Source: Pseudomonas sp. S06B 330 (GTDB taxonomy: Bacteria > Pseudomonadota > Gammaproteobacteria > Pseudomonadales > Pseudomonadaceae). From it: a stretch of DNA of 64,000 bases. Position numbers and translations under genes: made by a program. The notes below the pieces were generated by a model. It saw only the letters and a list, made by a program, of their open reading frames with translations. It ran no database searches and was not told the origin of the DNA. Shown piece by piece: positions 63,860 through 64,000 of this stretch. The DNA lies in the NCBI RefSeq assembly GCF_002845275.2, contig NZ_CP088149.1, forward strand, positions 3,282,501 to 3,346,500, read 5' to 3'. The first letter of the stretch is position 1; the number at the start of each line of letters is the position of its first letter.

Positions 63860-64000
63860 ATGAGCCAGTCGACCCGCCTGATCACCGCCTCGTACATTCT
63901 GTCGTTCGTGGCCGCCAACGCACCGCAAAAGCTGCGCACCGAGACCATCGCCAAATGGGTCAAGACCCACCCTACCCGCGTGCGCAGCCTGGTCTCACTG
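63860..64000 (+). CDS. Rrf2-family transcriptional regulator, 5' part
   Basis: The first 47 residues of a protein cut by the window edge. T-R-L-I-T-A-S-Y-I-L-S-F-V-A-A-N and T-E-T-I-A-K-W-V-K-T-H-P-T-R-V-R-S-L-V-S-L match the N-terminal winged helix-turn-helix of Rrf2 proteins such as IscR and NsrR. Whether it carries the Cys cluster for Fe-S binding cannot be seen. It is divergent from the peptide-type ABC transporter operon and likely regulates it. Confidence 0.75.
   Translation, partial: MSQSTRLITASYILSFVAANAPQKLRTETIAKWVKTHPTRVRSLVSL

Overview
The window is chromosomal DNA from a Gammaproteobacterium, almost certainly a Pseudomonas of the fluorescens/putida lineage. The grounds are the high-GC coding style and several families I recognise as common in that genus: DUF3077, DUF2388, split pqiA with pqiB and pqiC, yiaV-yiaW, SpuC/PotF-type polyamine genes, and REP-type intergenic repeats beginning GTAGCCGCTGCC. 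There is no phage, IS element, CRISPR array, tRNA or rRNA in it. Most of it reads as metabolic, transport and envelope genes in compact operons.

Layout. 1-2.0 kb: the 3' part of a pertactin-like autotransporter with a (x-P-V-D-P)n linker. 2.1-3.4 kb: a small coiled-coil gene behind a near-ideal LexA box, then a lipoprotein-like alpha/beta hydrolase. 3.5-7.6 kb: a periplasmic nitrate reductase operon napEDABC, with no napF. 7.7-8.6 kb: a two-gene YeeE/YedE sulfur-transport pair. 8.8-9.4 kb: a DUF3077 gene behind a long structured leader RNA. 9.6-13.4 kb: a lipoprotein, a polyamine-binding protein, a FAD amine oxidase and a divergent LysR regulator.

13.4-36.3 kb is the largest functional unit: a four-operon acyl-CoA (beta-oxidation-like) catabolic cluster. 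It holds a paired ACAD heterodimer, an alcohol dehydrogenase and an aldehyde dehydrogenase; a DUF1302/DUF1329 outer-membrane pair; two SCPx-type thiolases each preceded by a 379-residue acyl-CoA dehydrogenase; two 518-residue acyl-CoA ligases; an enoyl-CoA hydratase; two MaoC-fold hydratases; an SDR; a 940-residue MalT-like LuxR regulator and a TetR regulator. Each of the four promoter regions carries one copy of the same 17-bp palindrome CCACCCG-N3-CGGGTGG. I regard this as a local regulon operator and the most interesting signal here. The natural substrate cannot be read from the sequence; a hydrophobic alcohol, aldehyde or branched or cyclic carboxylate is the best guess.

36.7-44.6 kb: small secreted proteins, a CPA1 antiporter, a PotE-like antiporter with a solute-binding protein, an MFS carrier and a Tat-exported aldo/keto reductase. 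44.9-48.4 kb: pqiA1-pqiA2-pqiB-pqiC. 48.6-49.9 kb: yiaV-yiaW. 50.0-52.4 kb: ptrR divergent from sad (succinate semialdehyde dehydrogenase). 52.5-57.6 kb: a Usp protein, a PhyH-type dioxygenase, a LuxR regulator, a SpuC-type aminotransferase and a PotF-type binding protein. 57.9-64.0 kb: an oxidoreductase and a complete peptide-type ABC transporter, divergent from the start of an Rrf2-family regulator.

A second theme is polyamine/GABA metabolism, which appears at four separate loci: 9.9-13.4, 40.0-42.3, 50.0-52.4 and 54-57.6 kb. The non-coding space is patterned. Four REP-doublet elements share identical ends, and in two cases the element itself supplies the stop codon of the adjacent gene. 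A second REP family, several terminator hairpins and four further palindromic operator candidates were also located. Functions are assigned by motif recognition and recall of families; no database search was possible.
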